Part shown: in pieces, positions 26,929-35,736 of the stretch
Numbering within the stretch: position 1 is the first letter of the stretch
Layout of the letters: each line of letters starts with the position of its first letter
Assembly (NCBI GenBank): GCA_934169745.1
Contig: CAKPOE010000001.1
Span: 278,003-342,002, forward strand
Source: an uncultured Clostridia bacterium
GTDB taxonomy: Bacteria; Bacillota; Clostridia; TANB77; UBA1234
Length of the DNA stretch: 64,000 nt
Reading direction: 5' to 3'
Translations under genes and position numbers: made by a program
The notes under the pieces: generated by a model
What the model saw: only the letters and a program-made list of their open reading frames with translations
The model's database searches: none
What the model was told of the DNA's origin: nothing

Positions 26929-27706
26929 ATGACGATTTTGCAAGCTATTGTTTTGGGAGTTGTTCAAGGATTGACGGAATTGTTGCCAATTTCAAGTTCG
27001 GCACATTTATTTATAATTCCTTTTCTTTTGAAGTGGCAGATACCAGAGTCTTTTGACGTAGCACTCCATGCAGGAACATTGCTTGCAATTGTATTGTTTT
27101 TTTATAATGATTGGCTAAGGCTAATCAAAGGCGCATATGAACAGATAATACAAAGAAGAAAAAATTCTGATGGTAAGATGTTTTGCTATATAGTGATGGC
27201 AACAGTACCTGGACGGAATTATAGGTTTTATTTTAGATAAGTTTTTTGAAGATATTTTAACAAATCCTGTACTGATAGCTATAATGCTTATCGTTATGGG
27301 AATAGTTTTATATGTTGTAGATAAAAATTCGAGCAAGGATATCAGTTATGAAAAGATGACATTTAAACAGACTTTTTTAATTGGTTTGTCGCAATCGCTT
27401 GCATTTATACCGGGAGTATCTCGTTCTGGTATAACAATGACGACAGGGCGAGCACTTGGCTTGTCTAGAGAAGCCTCTGCAAGGTATTCTTTTATGTTAT
27501 CTGCACCAATTGTTTTGGCTGCGACCGTATACAAATTTAAAGACTTCGTTTTTGATGTTCCGTTTATAGTTGGTGTTTTAACTAGTTTCATAATTGGAGT
27601 ATTAGTAATAAAGTTTTTGTTAAATTATTTGAAAAAAGAGAGTTTCAAAGTTTTTGCGGTATATAGAATTATAGCAGGTTTGTTAGTATTACTATGGGTT
27701 ATATAG
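26929..27706 (+). pseudogene. uppP: Undecaprenyl-diphosphatase with a one-base frameshift
   Basis: Two frames together encode a normal UppP/BacA of 258 residues, a membrane enzyme that removes a phosphate from undecaprenyl diphosphate. The first 95 codons carry GLTELLPISSSAHLF, then run to a premature TAA at 27238-27240. The second frame, in phase from 27215, reads GIIGFILDKFFEDILTNP and continues through the second motif PGVSRSGITM to 27706. Deleting one base near 27214 (GGACGGA to GGAGGA) restores TVPGGIIGF, matching the family. The gene is important for wall synthesis, so either a second copy exists or this base is wrong. ATG behind AAAGGAG. Confidence 0.85.
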
Positions 27707-27716
27707 GGAGGTATTT

Positions 27717-28544
27717 ATGACACTTATTGATGGAAAGTTTGTTTCTCAAAAGTTGAAAGAAGAATTAAAAGAAAAAATGGCTCATGTTAAAAAAACACCA
27801 AGTTTGGCTGTAATACGTGTTGGTGAGGACGTTGCGTCTAAAATATATATAAAGTTAAAAGCAAAAATGTGCGAGGAGCTTGGAATAAATTTTGCTGAGT
27901 ATCATTTGGATGAAAACATACAACAAGAAGATTTGCTTGGATTGATTCATAGACTTAATGCTGATGAAAATACTACGGCTATACTGCTTCAAAGCCCAAT
28001 ACCGTATCATTTGAATATACTAGAAGCATTTAAAGCAATTGACCCAGAAAAGGATGTGGATGGTTTTAATCCAATAAATGTTGGAAAGTTAGCATTGGGA
28101 CAAGCTACTTTTGCACCGTGTACACCACTTGGAGTAATGAAGTTGTTGGAGGAGTACAATATAGACATAGAAGGAAAGCATTGCGTTGTAATTGGTAGAA
28201 GTAATATTGTTGGAAGACCTATGGCGCAACTTATGATAAATGCGAATGCTACTGTTACCGTATGCCATTCTAAAACTAAAAATTTGGCAGAAATCACGAA
28301 AACAGCAGATATAGTTATAGTTGCAATCGGAAAACCAAAATATATAACGGCAGATATGATAAAAGAAGGTGCTGTTGTTGTGGATGTCGGTATAAATAGA
28401 ATTCCTGATTCAAAGAAGATTGTGGGGGATGTCGACTTTGAAAATGTGAAAGATAAATGTAGCTTTATCACTCCAGTGCCAGGTGGAGTTGGACCAATGA
28501 CGATAATTACATTAATGAGTAATGTAATTAAAACAGTAGAGTAA
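27717..28544 (+). CDS. folD: Methylene-THF dehydrogenase / cyclohydrolase
   Basis: A 275-residue bifunctional enzyme that oxidises 5,10-methylene-THF to methenyl-THF and hydrolyses it to 10-formyl-THF. The active-site Tyr/Lys segment YIKLKAK is near residue 50, DKDVDGF appears as EKDVDGFNP, the NAD(P) loop is VVIGRSNIVGRPMA, and the C-terminal signature is PGGVGPMT. Standard length. ATG behind AGGGAGG, ten bases after uppP. The gene ends the operon at a clear terminator. Confidence 0.96.
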   Translation: MTLIDGKFVSQKLKEELKEKMAHVKKTPSLAVIRVGEDVASKIYIKLKAKMCEELGINFAEYHLDENIQQEDLLGLIHRLNADENTTAILLQSPIPYHLNILEAFKAIDPEKDVDGFNPINVGKLALGQATFAPCTPLGVMKLLEEYNIDIEGKHCVVIGRSNIVGRPMAQLMINANATVTVCHSKTKNLAEITKTADIVIVAIGKPKYITADMIKEGAVVVDVGINRIPDSKKIVGDVDFENVKDKCSFITPVPGGVGPMTIITLMSNVIKTVE

Positions 28545-28567
28545 TATGTTAATTAAAATTTTATAGA

Positions 28568-28611
28568 AAAGGCATAGAAATCCATAGGATTTTTATGCCT
28601 TTCTTGTTTTT
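28568..28611 (+). terminator. Terminator after folD
   Basis: A 16-bp stem with one G-U: AAAGGCATAGAAATCC (28568-28583) with GGATTTTTATGCCTTT (28587-28602), then CTTGTTTTT. It ends 11 bases before dprA. Confidence 0.9.
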
Positions 28612-28622
28612 AAGGAGGTAAA

Positions 28623-29477
28623 ATGAATTATTGGATATGGTTTTCAACAATAAAATGTTTAGGCCCAATACAAAAGAAAATCTTGCTTGAGAAAATAGGA
28701 ACACCAGAAAAGATTTATAAGACTAATATATGTGATATAGAAAAAATAAATGGAATAAGAAAAGACGCTATTATTAATATTGAAAAGAGCAAAAACAAAG
28801 AATTGATGAGAAAATATGAAGAATATATTTATAATCATGAAATTGAGGTTATACCTATTGATGATGTTAATTATCCTGCAGCATTAAGAGAAATATATGA
28901 TCCACCAATAACTCTATTTGCAAAGGGAAATTTAACTTTTTTAGGTGAAAAATCAATAGGCATTGTTGGGTCACGAGATGCAACAAGTTATGGCTTTAAT
29001 ACAGCAAAAGAATTGTCATATTCACTTGCACAAAATAATATAGTAATAGTAAGTGGACTGGCTAGAGGCATTGATAAAGCAGCACATATAGGGGCGTTGA
29101 ATGCAAAAGGAAAGACAATAGCTGTATTGGGATGTGGTATAGATATTTGTTATCCTAATGAAAATATGGTTATATATAAAGAAATTTTGAGAAGAGGATT
29201 AATAATATCAGAATACATCGTTGGCACAAAACCAGAAGCGGGTAATTTTCCTGCTCGAAACAGAATTATAAGTGGTTTGTCTAACGGAGTTGTAATCGTT
29301 GAAGCTAAGGCGAAAAGTGGAGCAATTATAACTGCGGATTTTGCATTAGAGCAAGGTAGAACAGTTTATGCTATACCAGGTAATATAAACTCTATACAAA
29401 GTGAAGGAACGAACGACTTGATAAAGCAAGGGGCAAAAACCGTAACAAGTATAAATGATGTGCTTGAGGACTTATAA
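28623..29477 (+). CDS. dprA: DNA-processing protein DprA (short form)
   Basis: A Rossmann-like DprA/Smf protein that binds incoming single-stranded DNA and loads RecA. The core is complete: GIVGSRDATSYG, VSGLARGIDKAAH, VLGCGIDICYP, NFPARNRIISGLS, VVEAKAKSGAIITA and IPGNINSIQSEG. At 284 residues it ends right after the Rossmann domain and lacks the C-terminal winged helix (DML1/DprA-WH) of longer homologues. The N-terminal ~85 residues hold the HhH/SAM-like segment. ATG behind TAAGGAGG. Confidence 0.93.
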   Translation: MNYWIWFSTIKCLGPIQKKILLEKIGTPEKIYKTNICDIEKINGIRKDAIINIEKSKNKELMRKYEEYIYNHEIEVIPIDDVNYPAALREIYDPPITLFAKGNLTFLGEKSIGIVGSRDATSYGFNTAKELSYSLAQNNIVIVSGLARGIDKAAHIGALNAKGKTIAVLGCGIDICYPNENMVIYKEILRRGLIISEYIVGTKPEAGNFPARNRIISGLSNGVVIVEAKAKSGAIITADFALEQGRTVYAIPGNINSIQSEGTNDLIKQGAKTVTSINDVLEDL

Positions 29478-29524
29478 TTTGTAATTGTCAAATTGTATAT
29501 ACGCCGAAATTTTGCGTCATTTTG

Positions 29525-29553
29525 TTTACTTTTTTCTGCATTTAATATATAAT
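29525..29553 (+). promoter_or_regulatory. Promoter of the class A PBP gene
   Basis: TTTACT (29525-29530), 17-base spacer, TATAAT (29548-29553), 30 bases before the ATG. Confidence 0.7.
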
Positions 29554-29582
29554 AATTACGAATATTTATGGGAGGCGAAAAT

Positions 29583-31943
29583 ATGCCAAAAGATAAAAAG
29601 AAAAAGAAGAAGCACATAGTGCTTAAGATTATTCTTTGGACAATGTTAGTTGGAATTTTAATATTAATTGGGTTGGGTGCAGGCTTTATATCTTCAATTA
29701 TGAATGGAGCAGGTGCTTTATCAAAAGCGGATTTTGAAATCAATAAATTTACGACATATATATATGATAAAGATGGAAATGAATATACAACTATTAATAG
29801 TGGAGAAAATAGAACGTATGCATCTCTTTCAGAATGTTCTCCATATCTACCAAAAGCTTTCATTTCAATAGAAGATGAAAGGTTCGAAACACACTGTGGA
29901 ATAGATATAAAAAGAACATTAGGTGCGACTGTGAAGTACGTACTTAGTAAACTTAAAATTGGAAAGGCTTCTTATGGTGGAAGTACTATTACACAGCAAG
30001 TTATAAAAAAAGTAACAGGCGAGGAAGACAGAGATGCCAAAAGAAAGATTAGAGAAATTGTTAGAGCTATACAACTAGAGAAATGGCTTTCAAAAGACCA
30101 AATCATAGAATTGTATATGAACCTTATTTATTTGGGAGAGGGCTCTTATGGCGTTGAAGCTGCGTCACGTGTTTATTTTGATAAAAATGCGAGTGATTTG
30201 AGCATAGCTGAATGTGCCCTTATAGGTGGCTTGGCACAAGCACCAGAAGGATACAATCCGTATAAATATCCAGAAAAAGCAAAAAACAGACAATTGTTGG
30301 TTTTGAAAAAAATGTACGAATGTGGATACATAAGTGAGAACGAATATGAAGAAGCAAAAAATGAAGAACTAGTGTACAAAAAAGGAAATATTGAGCTTGC
30401 ATCTAGTAATTCATATTTTATAGATGCTGTTATAGAAAAAGTAATAGATGATTTACAAGAGGAAAAAGGCATCACACGTATTATGGCACAAAAAATGGTG
30501 TACAATAATGGATTAAAAATATACACAACGCTTGATCCAAAGGTGCAAGATGCGTTGGAAACAGTATATACAGATAATTCTTATTTTAAAAATGCAAAAG
30601 GTGAATATGACCCAGATTTACAATCTGCAATGGTAATTATAGACTATAAGAAAGGTAACATTGTTGGATTAATTGGTGGTGCAGGAGAAAAAACAACACT
30701 TAGAGGTCTTAACAGAGCAACACAATCAACTAGAGCACCTGGTTCGAACATTAAGCCTTTGGCAGTGTATGGCGCAGGACTTGAGAAAGGCGTTATGACA
30801 GCAGCTACAGTTTATGATGATGTACCAATAACATTAAAAGTTGGAAACAAGGTATGGACACCAACTAATTATGACAGACGTTATAGAGGACTTTCAAACA
30901 TAAGGAAAGCAACTATGATTTCTATGAATATAGTAGCAGTAAAAGCATTCCAAGATGTTGGTGTTGACTATTCAATAGAATTTTTAAAGAAACTAGGAAT
31001 TACAAGTTTGTCATCAAATGATAGATATCCGGCAGCTCTTGCTCTTGGCGGTTTGACTAATGGTATTTCACCAGTAGAGATGGCAGGAGCATATGGAACT
31101 ATTGCAAATGGTGGAATATACATGGAGCCAAAAGTATACACAAAAGTTGTTGATAGATATGGTGAAGTTCTTTTAGAAAAGAGAAGTACAATTAGAGATG
31201 TAATGTCGAGAGAAAATGCATACATACTAACAAGCATGATGCAGGATGTTGTAACAGGTAGTGAGGGTACAGCTAGGGTTACAAAAATAAAAGATATTGA
31301 TACAGCCGGAAAAACAGGAACAACAAGTGATTCTAAAGATCGTTGGTATAGTGCATTCACGCCATACTATGTTGGTTCTGTATGGGTTGGATATGATAAA
31401 CAAAAAACAATAAGTACGAGTGTTAATCCATCTGCTAAGCTATGGAAAGCTGTTATGGAAAAAGTACATGATGGTCTACCTGCAGCAACATTTACAAAAC
31501 CTAGTGGAGTTGTTCAGGTTGAAGTTTGTAGAGATTCTGGACTTCTTCCAACAGAGTTATGTAAGAAAGATAGACGAGGAAGTAGAGTATATACTGAATA
31601 TTTTAATAGTAAAAATGGCACAATACCAACAGAGTATTGTACTACACATAAAGTTGTAGAAGTTTGTCCAGACTCATTTAAGTTAGCAAACCCTACATGT
31701 ATAAGCAAAGTTGGAACTGTCGGAATAGTGTTTATTGATAGAAATTATCAAACACCTCCAAGCAGTTTGCCAGAAGATTACGAATACGAAGTTCCAAAAA
31801 CATATTGTGAACTAGATATGCATTATTGTCCAAAAGACGAGAATGGCAATTATATAACATACGATACAAACTATAACTCTGGCGATGATGAGGAAGATGA
31901 TGATACACCTTCATATTTACGTTGGCGTTGGAGAAATTATTAA
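29583..31943 (+). CDS. Class A penicillin-binding protein (transglycosylase/transpeptidase)
   Basis: A 786-residue bifunctional peptidoglycan synthase. A basic head (MPKDKKKKKKH) and one membrane helix (about 12-36) precede the GT51 domain with SIEDERFETHCGID and GGSTITQQVIKK, which polymerises lipid II. The transpeptidase domain has SxxK in PGSNIKPLAVY (Ser388), SMN and KTGTTSD. The C-terminal extension is Cys-rich (CRDSGLLPTELC ... TEYCTTH ... VEVC) and ends in a low-complexity acidic patch. The start is the ATG of MPKDKK behind GGGAGGCG, five codons after another in-frame ATG. Likely operon with pfkA and murD. Confidence 0.95.
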   Translation: MPKDKKKKKKHIVLKIILWTMLVGILILIGLGAGFISSIMNGAGALSKADFEINKFTTYIYDKDGNEYTTINSGENRTYASLSECSPYLPKAFISIEDERFETHCGIDIKRTLGATVKYVLSKLKIGKASYGGSTITQQVIKKVTGEEDRDAKRKIREIVRAIQLEKWLSKDQIIELYMNLIYLGEGSYGVEAASRVYFDKNASDLSIAECALIGGLAQAPEGYNPYKYPEKAKNRQLLVLKKMYECGYISENEYEEAKNEELVYKKGNIELASSNSYFIDAVIEKVIDDLQEEKGITRIMAQKMVYNNGLKIYTTLDPKVQDALETVYTDNSYFKNAKGEYDPDLQSAMVIIDYKKGNIVGLIGGAGEKTTLRGLNRATQSTRAPGSNIKPLAVYGAGLEKGVMTAATVYDDVPITLKVGNKVWTPTNYDRRYRGLSNIRKATMISMNIVAVKAFQDVGVDYSIEFLKKLGITSLSSNDRYPAALALGGLTNGISPVEMAGAYGTIANGGIYMEPKVYTKVVDRYGEVLLEKRSTIRDVMSRENAYILTSMMQDVVTGSEGTARVTKIKDIDTAGKTGTTSDSKDRWYSAFTPYYVGSVWVGYDKQKTISTSVNPSAKLWKAVMEKVHDGLPAATFTKPSGVVQVEVCRDSGLLPTELCKKDRRGSRVYTEYFNSKNGTIPTEYCTTHKVVEVCPDSFKLANPTCISKVGTVGIVFIDRNYQTPPSSLPEDYEYEVPKTYCELDMHYCPKDENGNYITYDTNYNSGDDEEDDDTPSYLRWRWRNY

Positions 31944-31958
31944 TTATAGGAGGTACAA

Positions 31959-33080
31959 ATGATAAAGAAAGTTGGAATATTGACGGCTGGTGGAGATTGT
32001 CCAGGATTGAATGCAGTTGTAAGAGGCATTGTTAAAACGGCTGAATACAATGGCGTTGAGACATATGGTTTCTTAGAGGGATACAAGGGATTACTTGAGA
32101 ATAGACTTATCAAATTAGACTCTTATGTTACATCTGGAATTCTTCGCAAAGGTGGTACAATATTAGGTTCTAATAATAAAACCAATACTTTTGCAATACC
32201 AGTGAAAAATGAAAAAGGTGAAGTTGCATATGTGGATAAATCATTTGAAATTGCTGACAGATTAAGAGATGAAGGATTTGATGCATTAATAGTTATTGGC
32301 GGGGATGGTTCTTTAAAGTCTGCTAGAGATTATATGAGAAGAGGCATAAATGTAATAGGAGTTCCAAAGACTATTGATAATGATGTACCATATACTGATG
32401 TGACATTTGGATTTAACACAGCAATGAACGTTGCAACAGAAGCGATTGATAGACTTCATACAACGGCTGAATCTCATGGAAGAATTATGATTTTGGAAGT
32501 TATGGGAAGATATGCTGGATGGATTGCATTAGAAGCTGGAATTGCGGGTGGAGCCGATACTGTATTAATTCCAGAAATACCATATGATTTAAATAAAGTT
32601 TTGGATAAGATAAACCAAAGAAGAAAAATGGGAAAAAACTTCAGCATTATTGTTGTTGCAGAGGGTGCTAAACCAAAAGAAGGCACAATCTCAATTAGAA
32701 AAACAGAAGAAAATGGTGCGGGATTAGATAGCGTAAAGTTAGGCGGAGCTGGAGAATATGTGGCTAGAGAGATTGAGAAGCTTGCAAACCAAGAAGCGAG
32801 AGCTACTAATCTTGGTTATGTACAACGTGGTGGAGACACAAGTCCTTATGATAGAATTTTGGCTACAGAATATGGTTCTATGGCAATGCAATTAGCTATA
32901 GATGAAAAGTTTGGTGAAATGGTTACGATGCTTAATGGTAAGTTAACACACGTTAGTTTAGATGATGTTGCTGGTAGAAATACAGAAACAGGTAGTAAAT
33001 CGTCTAATTTGAAACTTGTTGATTTACAAAGCGATATTGTAAATACTGCACGTAGAGTTGGAATTTGTTTGGGAGATTAA
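31959..33080 (+). CDS. pfkA: 6-phosphofructokinase, mixed-substrate (group III) type
   Basis: A 373-residue PFK, longer than the 320-residue Bacillus enzyme and fitting the group III lineage. The nucleotide loop is GGDGSLK, where Gly is the ATP-type residue (PPi enzymes have Asp). The next motif is PKTIDNDVPYTD, with the Lys that typifies the PPi/group III lineage in place of PGTIDND. MGRYAGWIA and the fructose-6-phosphate Arg/His residues are in place. I infer ATP use, with PPi less likely. ATG behind TAGGAGG, 15 bases after the PBP gene. Confidence 0.93.
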   Translation: MIKKVGILTAGGDCPGLNAVVRGIVKTAEYNGVETYGFLEGYKGLLENRLIKLDSYVTSGILRKGGTILGSNNKTNTFAIPVKNEKGEVAYVDKSFEIADRLRDEGFDALIVIGGDGSLKSARDYMRRGINVIGVPKTIDNDVPYTDVTFGFNTAMNVATEAIDRLHTTAESHGRIMILEVMGRYAGWIALEAGIAGGADTVLIPEIPYDLNKVLDKINQRRKMGKNFSIIVVAEGAKPKEGTISIRKTEENGAGLDSVKLGGAGEYVAREIEKLANQEARATNLGYVQRGGDTSPYDRILATEYGSMAMQLAIDEKFGEMVTMLNGKLTHVSLDDVAGRNTETGSKSSNLKLVDLQSDIVNTARRVGICLGD

Positions 33081-33098
33081 AATGAAAGGTGAAGTTTT

Positions 33099-34511
33099 AT
33101 GTACGTAAATGAAAATCTTGAAGAATTTAAGAATTACATTAAAGGCAGATATGTTGCTGTAATGGGTATGGGAGTCAGCAATACACCTCTAATTCGTTAT
33201 TTGATGGATTTAGACGCGAATATAACGGTTTTTGATAGAAAGACAGAAGAAGAATTAGATAGAGCACTTTGCGAAGAATATATGCTTCAAGGCGTTAAAT
33301 TTTCTCTTGGAGAAAATTATTTGGATAACTTGGTTGGATATGACATTATATTCCGTTCTCCAAGTATGCGACCAGATTTGCCACAAATAGAAAAAGAACT
33401 TGATAGAGGTGCTGTTCTTACATCTGAAATAGAAATGCTTATAGATTTATGCCCAGGAAAGATAATTGGAATAACAGGTAGCGATGGAAAAACTACTACA
33501 ACTACTCTTATATATAATATGCTAAAAGAGGAAGGCTATAATTGTTATCTTGGTGGTAATATAGGTATTCCATTGTTTGCCAAAATAGATGAGATGAGAC
33601 CTGATGATATTGTGGTACTTGAACTAAGCAGTTTTCAGTTGATGACACTTAAAAAGAGCCCAGATATAGCAGTAATTACTAATGTTTCTCCAAATCATTT
33701 GGATATTCATAAAGATTATAATGAGTACATAAACGCAAAGAGAAATATATATTTGTACCAAAACAGTAATGATTTGGTAGTATTAAATTATGACAATGAT
33801 ATTACAAGGGAATTTGCAGACACAGCTAAAGGAAAAGTAAGATTTTTCAGTGTAAATACAAGACTGGATGATGGTGTTATTTTGGATCAAAACATTATTA
33901 AAACATCTTCTGGTAAAATACGAACACAAATAATTGATATAAAAGACATTCTATTACTTGGAAGACATAACGTTGAAAATGCTTGTACAGCCATTGCAGC
34001 AGTGCAAGATTTAGTTAGCGTTGAGTCTATAATTAAAGTGCTAAAAACATTTAAAGGCGTGGAACATAGATGTGAGTTTGTACGTGAAATAAATGGAGCT
34101 AAATGGTACAATGACTCCATTGGTAGCAGCCCAACAAGAACAATTGCTGGATTGATTAGTTTTCCTAGCAAAGTTATATTGATCGCTGGAGGTTACGACA
34201 AACACTTAGATTATACAGAACTTGGCAAATATATTGTTGACCGTGCAAAAGCCGTTATCTTACTAGGGCAAACCAAGGAAAAAATTAAAACAGCCGTAGA
34301 AGAAGAGCTTGGTAAAAGATTTGGCGATAATAATTTGCCGATAAAAGAGTGCTTTTCTTTGGAAGAAGCAGTTAATGAGGCATATAAGTTAGCAAAAGAT
34401 GGCGATTTAGTATTTTTCTCGCCAGCAAGTGCTAGTTTTGATATGTTTAAGAATTTTGAGGAACGTGGAAATAAGTACAAAGAATTAGTTTTAGCGCTTG
34501 ACAAACATTAA
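33099..34511 (+). CDS. murD: UDP-N-acetylmuramoylalanine-D-glutamate ligase
   Basis: A 470-residue Mur ligase that adds D-glutamate to UDP-MurNAc-L-Ala. The N-terminal domain has VMGMGVSNTPLI; the ATP loop GITGSDGKTTTTT is near residues 125-137; the central domain has ELSSFQLMTL and the NVSPNHLDIHKDY carbamoyl-Lys region; the C-terminal part has GGYDKHLDY and FFSPASASFDMFKNFEERG, a MurD hallmark. ATG at 33099 with a GGTGAAG site. Last gene of the PBP-pfkA-murD run. Confidence 0.96.
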   Translation: MYVNENLEEFKNYIKGRYVAVMGMGVSNTPLIRYLMDLDANITVFDRKTEEELDRALCEEYMLQGVKFSLGENYLDNLVGYDIIFRSPSMRPDLPQIEKELDRGAVLTSEIEMLIDLCPGKIIGITGSDGKTTTTTLIYNMLKEEGYNCYLGGNIGIPLFAKIDEMRPDDIVVLELSSFQLMTLKKSPDIAVITNVSPNHLDIHKDYNEYINAKRNIYLYQNSNDLVVLNYDNDITREFADTAKGKVRFFSVNTRLDDGVILDQNIIKTSSGKIRTQIIDIKDILLLGRHNVENACTAIAAVQDLVSVESIIKVLKTFKGVEHRCEFVREINGAKWYNDSIGSSPTRTIAGLISFPSKVILIAGGYDKHLDYTELGKYIVDRAKAVILLGQTKEKIKTAVEEELGKRFGDNNLPIKECFSLEEAVNEAYKLAKDGDLVFFSPASASFDMFKNFEERGNKYKELVLALDKH

Positions 34512-34619
34512 ATTTAAGTATATAATTTTAGGCGTTGACAAAAACTTTAGATTTTGTCGAAATTGAAGCGAAAATCATAAATAATAATAGATACCAAGGG
34601 CAAAAGGGAGGGAATTATA

Positions 34620-34811
34620 ATGGCACAACCAAAAAGAAGATGGTCAAAAGCTAGAACAGGATTAAGAAGATCTACATGGAAAATTGAAAAACCAAATGTT
34701 GTAGAATGCTCACATTGTCATGAACCAGTAGAACCACACAGAGTATGCAAAAATTGCGGATACTACGATGGAAAAGAAGTTATAGCAAAGAAAGAAAAAG
34801 CAGCCAAATAG
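34620..34811 (+). CDS. rpmF: 50S ribosomal protein L32, zinc form
   Basis: A 63-residue basic ribosomal protein: AQPKRRWSKARTGLRRSTWK, then a CxxC...CxxC zinc ribbon (CSHC and CKNC). The zinc form is the C+ type. ATG behind AGGGAGGG. Upstream, TTGACA at 34535 lacks a convincing -10, and GACAAAA/TTTTGTC (34537-34558) could form a small leader hairpin. The stop codon lies in the loop of its own terminator. Confidence 0.97.
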   Translation: MAQPKRRWSKARTGLRRSTWKIEKPNVVECSHCHEPVEPHRVCKNCGYYDGKEVIAKKEKAAK

Positions 34812-34823
34812 GCTGTTTTTTTT
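34796..34823 (+). terminator. Terminator overlapping the rpmF stop codon
   Basis: CAGCC (34801-34805) pairs with GGCTG (34811-34815), extended by G-U and A-T pairs, then eight T to 34823. The TAG stop (34809-34811) is in the loop and stem edge. Confidence 0.8.
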
Positions 34824-34872
34824 GTTGTATTATTACTAACAAAATTAGTATACATAAATTTTGCCAAAAACT

Positions 34873-34901
34873 TTGACTTTTACCAAAAATTATGATATAA
34901 T
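34873..34901 (+). promoter_or_regulatory. Promoter of the CarD-family gene
   Basis: TTGACT (34873-34878), 17-base spacer, TATAAT (34896-34901), with a TG extended -10 element. Confidence 0.78.
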
Positions 34902-34957
34902 TAACTCGTGTCTTGAGAAAGAACGTATTACGGAAGCTATGAATAAGGGGTGGTGAA

Positions 34958-35464
34958 ATGTTTAAGGTTGGAGATAAAATTGTATATCCTATGCATGGAG
35001 CTGGTACAATTGAATCAATTGAAGAAAAAGAAATCTTAGGCGAAAAACAAAAATATTACATAATGAAGATGCCTGTCGGGGACATTAAAGTTATGGTGCC
35101 AACTAAGAACGCAGAGATGATCGGAGTTAGAGACGTTATTGCGAATGAAACTGCACAAGGTGTACTTGATGTTTTGGCTTCAGAGAATACAGATATGTCT
35201 ACTAATTGGAACAAAAGATATAGAGATAATATGGAGAAGATGAAGAGCGGAGATATATACGAAGTTGCAGATGTTGTTAGAAATCTTTCTTTCAAACAAA
35301 AAGAAAAGGGATTAGCAACAGGTGAAAAGAAGATGCTATCGAATGCAAAGCAAATTTTGATTAGTGAATTAGTTTTAGCAGAAGCAACTGATAAAGAGAA
35401 TGTAGAAAAAATGGTAAACGAGAAGATTGATGCTTCATTTGAACTATATAAGAATAACAAGTAA
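34958..35464 (+). CDS. CarD/CdnL-family transcription regulator
   Basis: A 168-residue protein. The N-terminal ~65 residues form a Tudor-like RNA-polymerase-interacting domain (FKVGDKIVYPMHGAGTIESI ... KYYIMKMPVGDIKVMVPT), shared with CarD and TRCF. The rest is helical and basic and should contact promoter DNA (WNKRYRDNMEKMKSGDIYEVADVVRNLSF). CarD proteins stabilise open complexes at many promoters, notably rRNA. ATG behind GGGGTGGTG; single-gene unit with its own promoter and terminator. Confidence 0.93.
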   Translation: MFKVGDKIVYPMHGAGTIESIEEKEILGEKQKYYIMKMPVGDIKVMVPTKNAEMIGVRDVIANETAQGVLDVLASENTDMSTNWNKRYRDNMEKMKSGDIYEVADVVRNLSFKQKEKGLATGEKKMLSNAKQILISELVLAEATDKENVEKMVNEKIDASFELYKNNK

Positions 35465-35471
35465 TACGAAA

Positions 35472-35502
35472 AAAGGCCGCTAGTTTGACTAGTGGTCTTT
35501 TT
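35472..35502 (+). terminator. Terminator after the CarD-family gene
   Basis: A 12-bp stem with two G-U pairs: AAAGGCCGCTAG (35472-35483) with CTAGTGGTCTTT (35489-35500), followed by TT. Confidence 0.85.
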
Positions 35503-35599
35503 GTATGCTTGAAATGTAAATAAAGACAAATTAATAGTAATTTATGCAAATAATATCATATAATGTCAAAATGTGCAAGATGATAAGAAAATATAATTC

Positions 35600-35628
35600 T
35601 TGACAAGTAATTACTATAAATGTAAAAT
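35600..35628 (+). promoter_or_regulatory. Promoter of rny
   Basis: TTGACA (35600-35605), 17-base spacer, TAAAAT (35623-35628). It gives a leader of about 100 bases before rny. Confidence 0.75.
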
Positions 35629-35673
35629 AGAATAGTAATGAAAAATATATTATTTTTTAGATTTTATGAGGTT

Positions 35674-35701
35674 TGAATACGGCCAACAAAAAACGTATTC
35701 A
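35674..35701 (+). promoter_or_regulatory. Hairpin in the rny mRNA leader
   Basis: TGAATACG (35674-35681) pairs perfectly with CGTATTCA (35694-35701), A-rich 12-base loop, no T-run. It may influence rny mRNA stability; function unproven. Confidence 0.55.
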
Positions 35702-35736
35702 TGATAATATATTGAACATTGAAAATTTAATAGGGG

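Noticed and set aside
27205..27240. Programmed frameshifting in uppP
   Set aside because: No slippery heptamer or downstream structure is seen and UppP is not known to use frameshifting; a single-base indel explains it.
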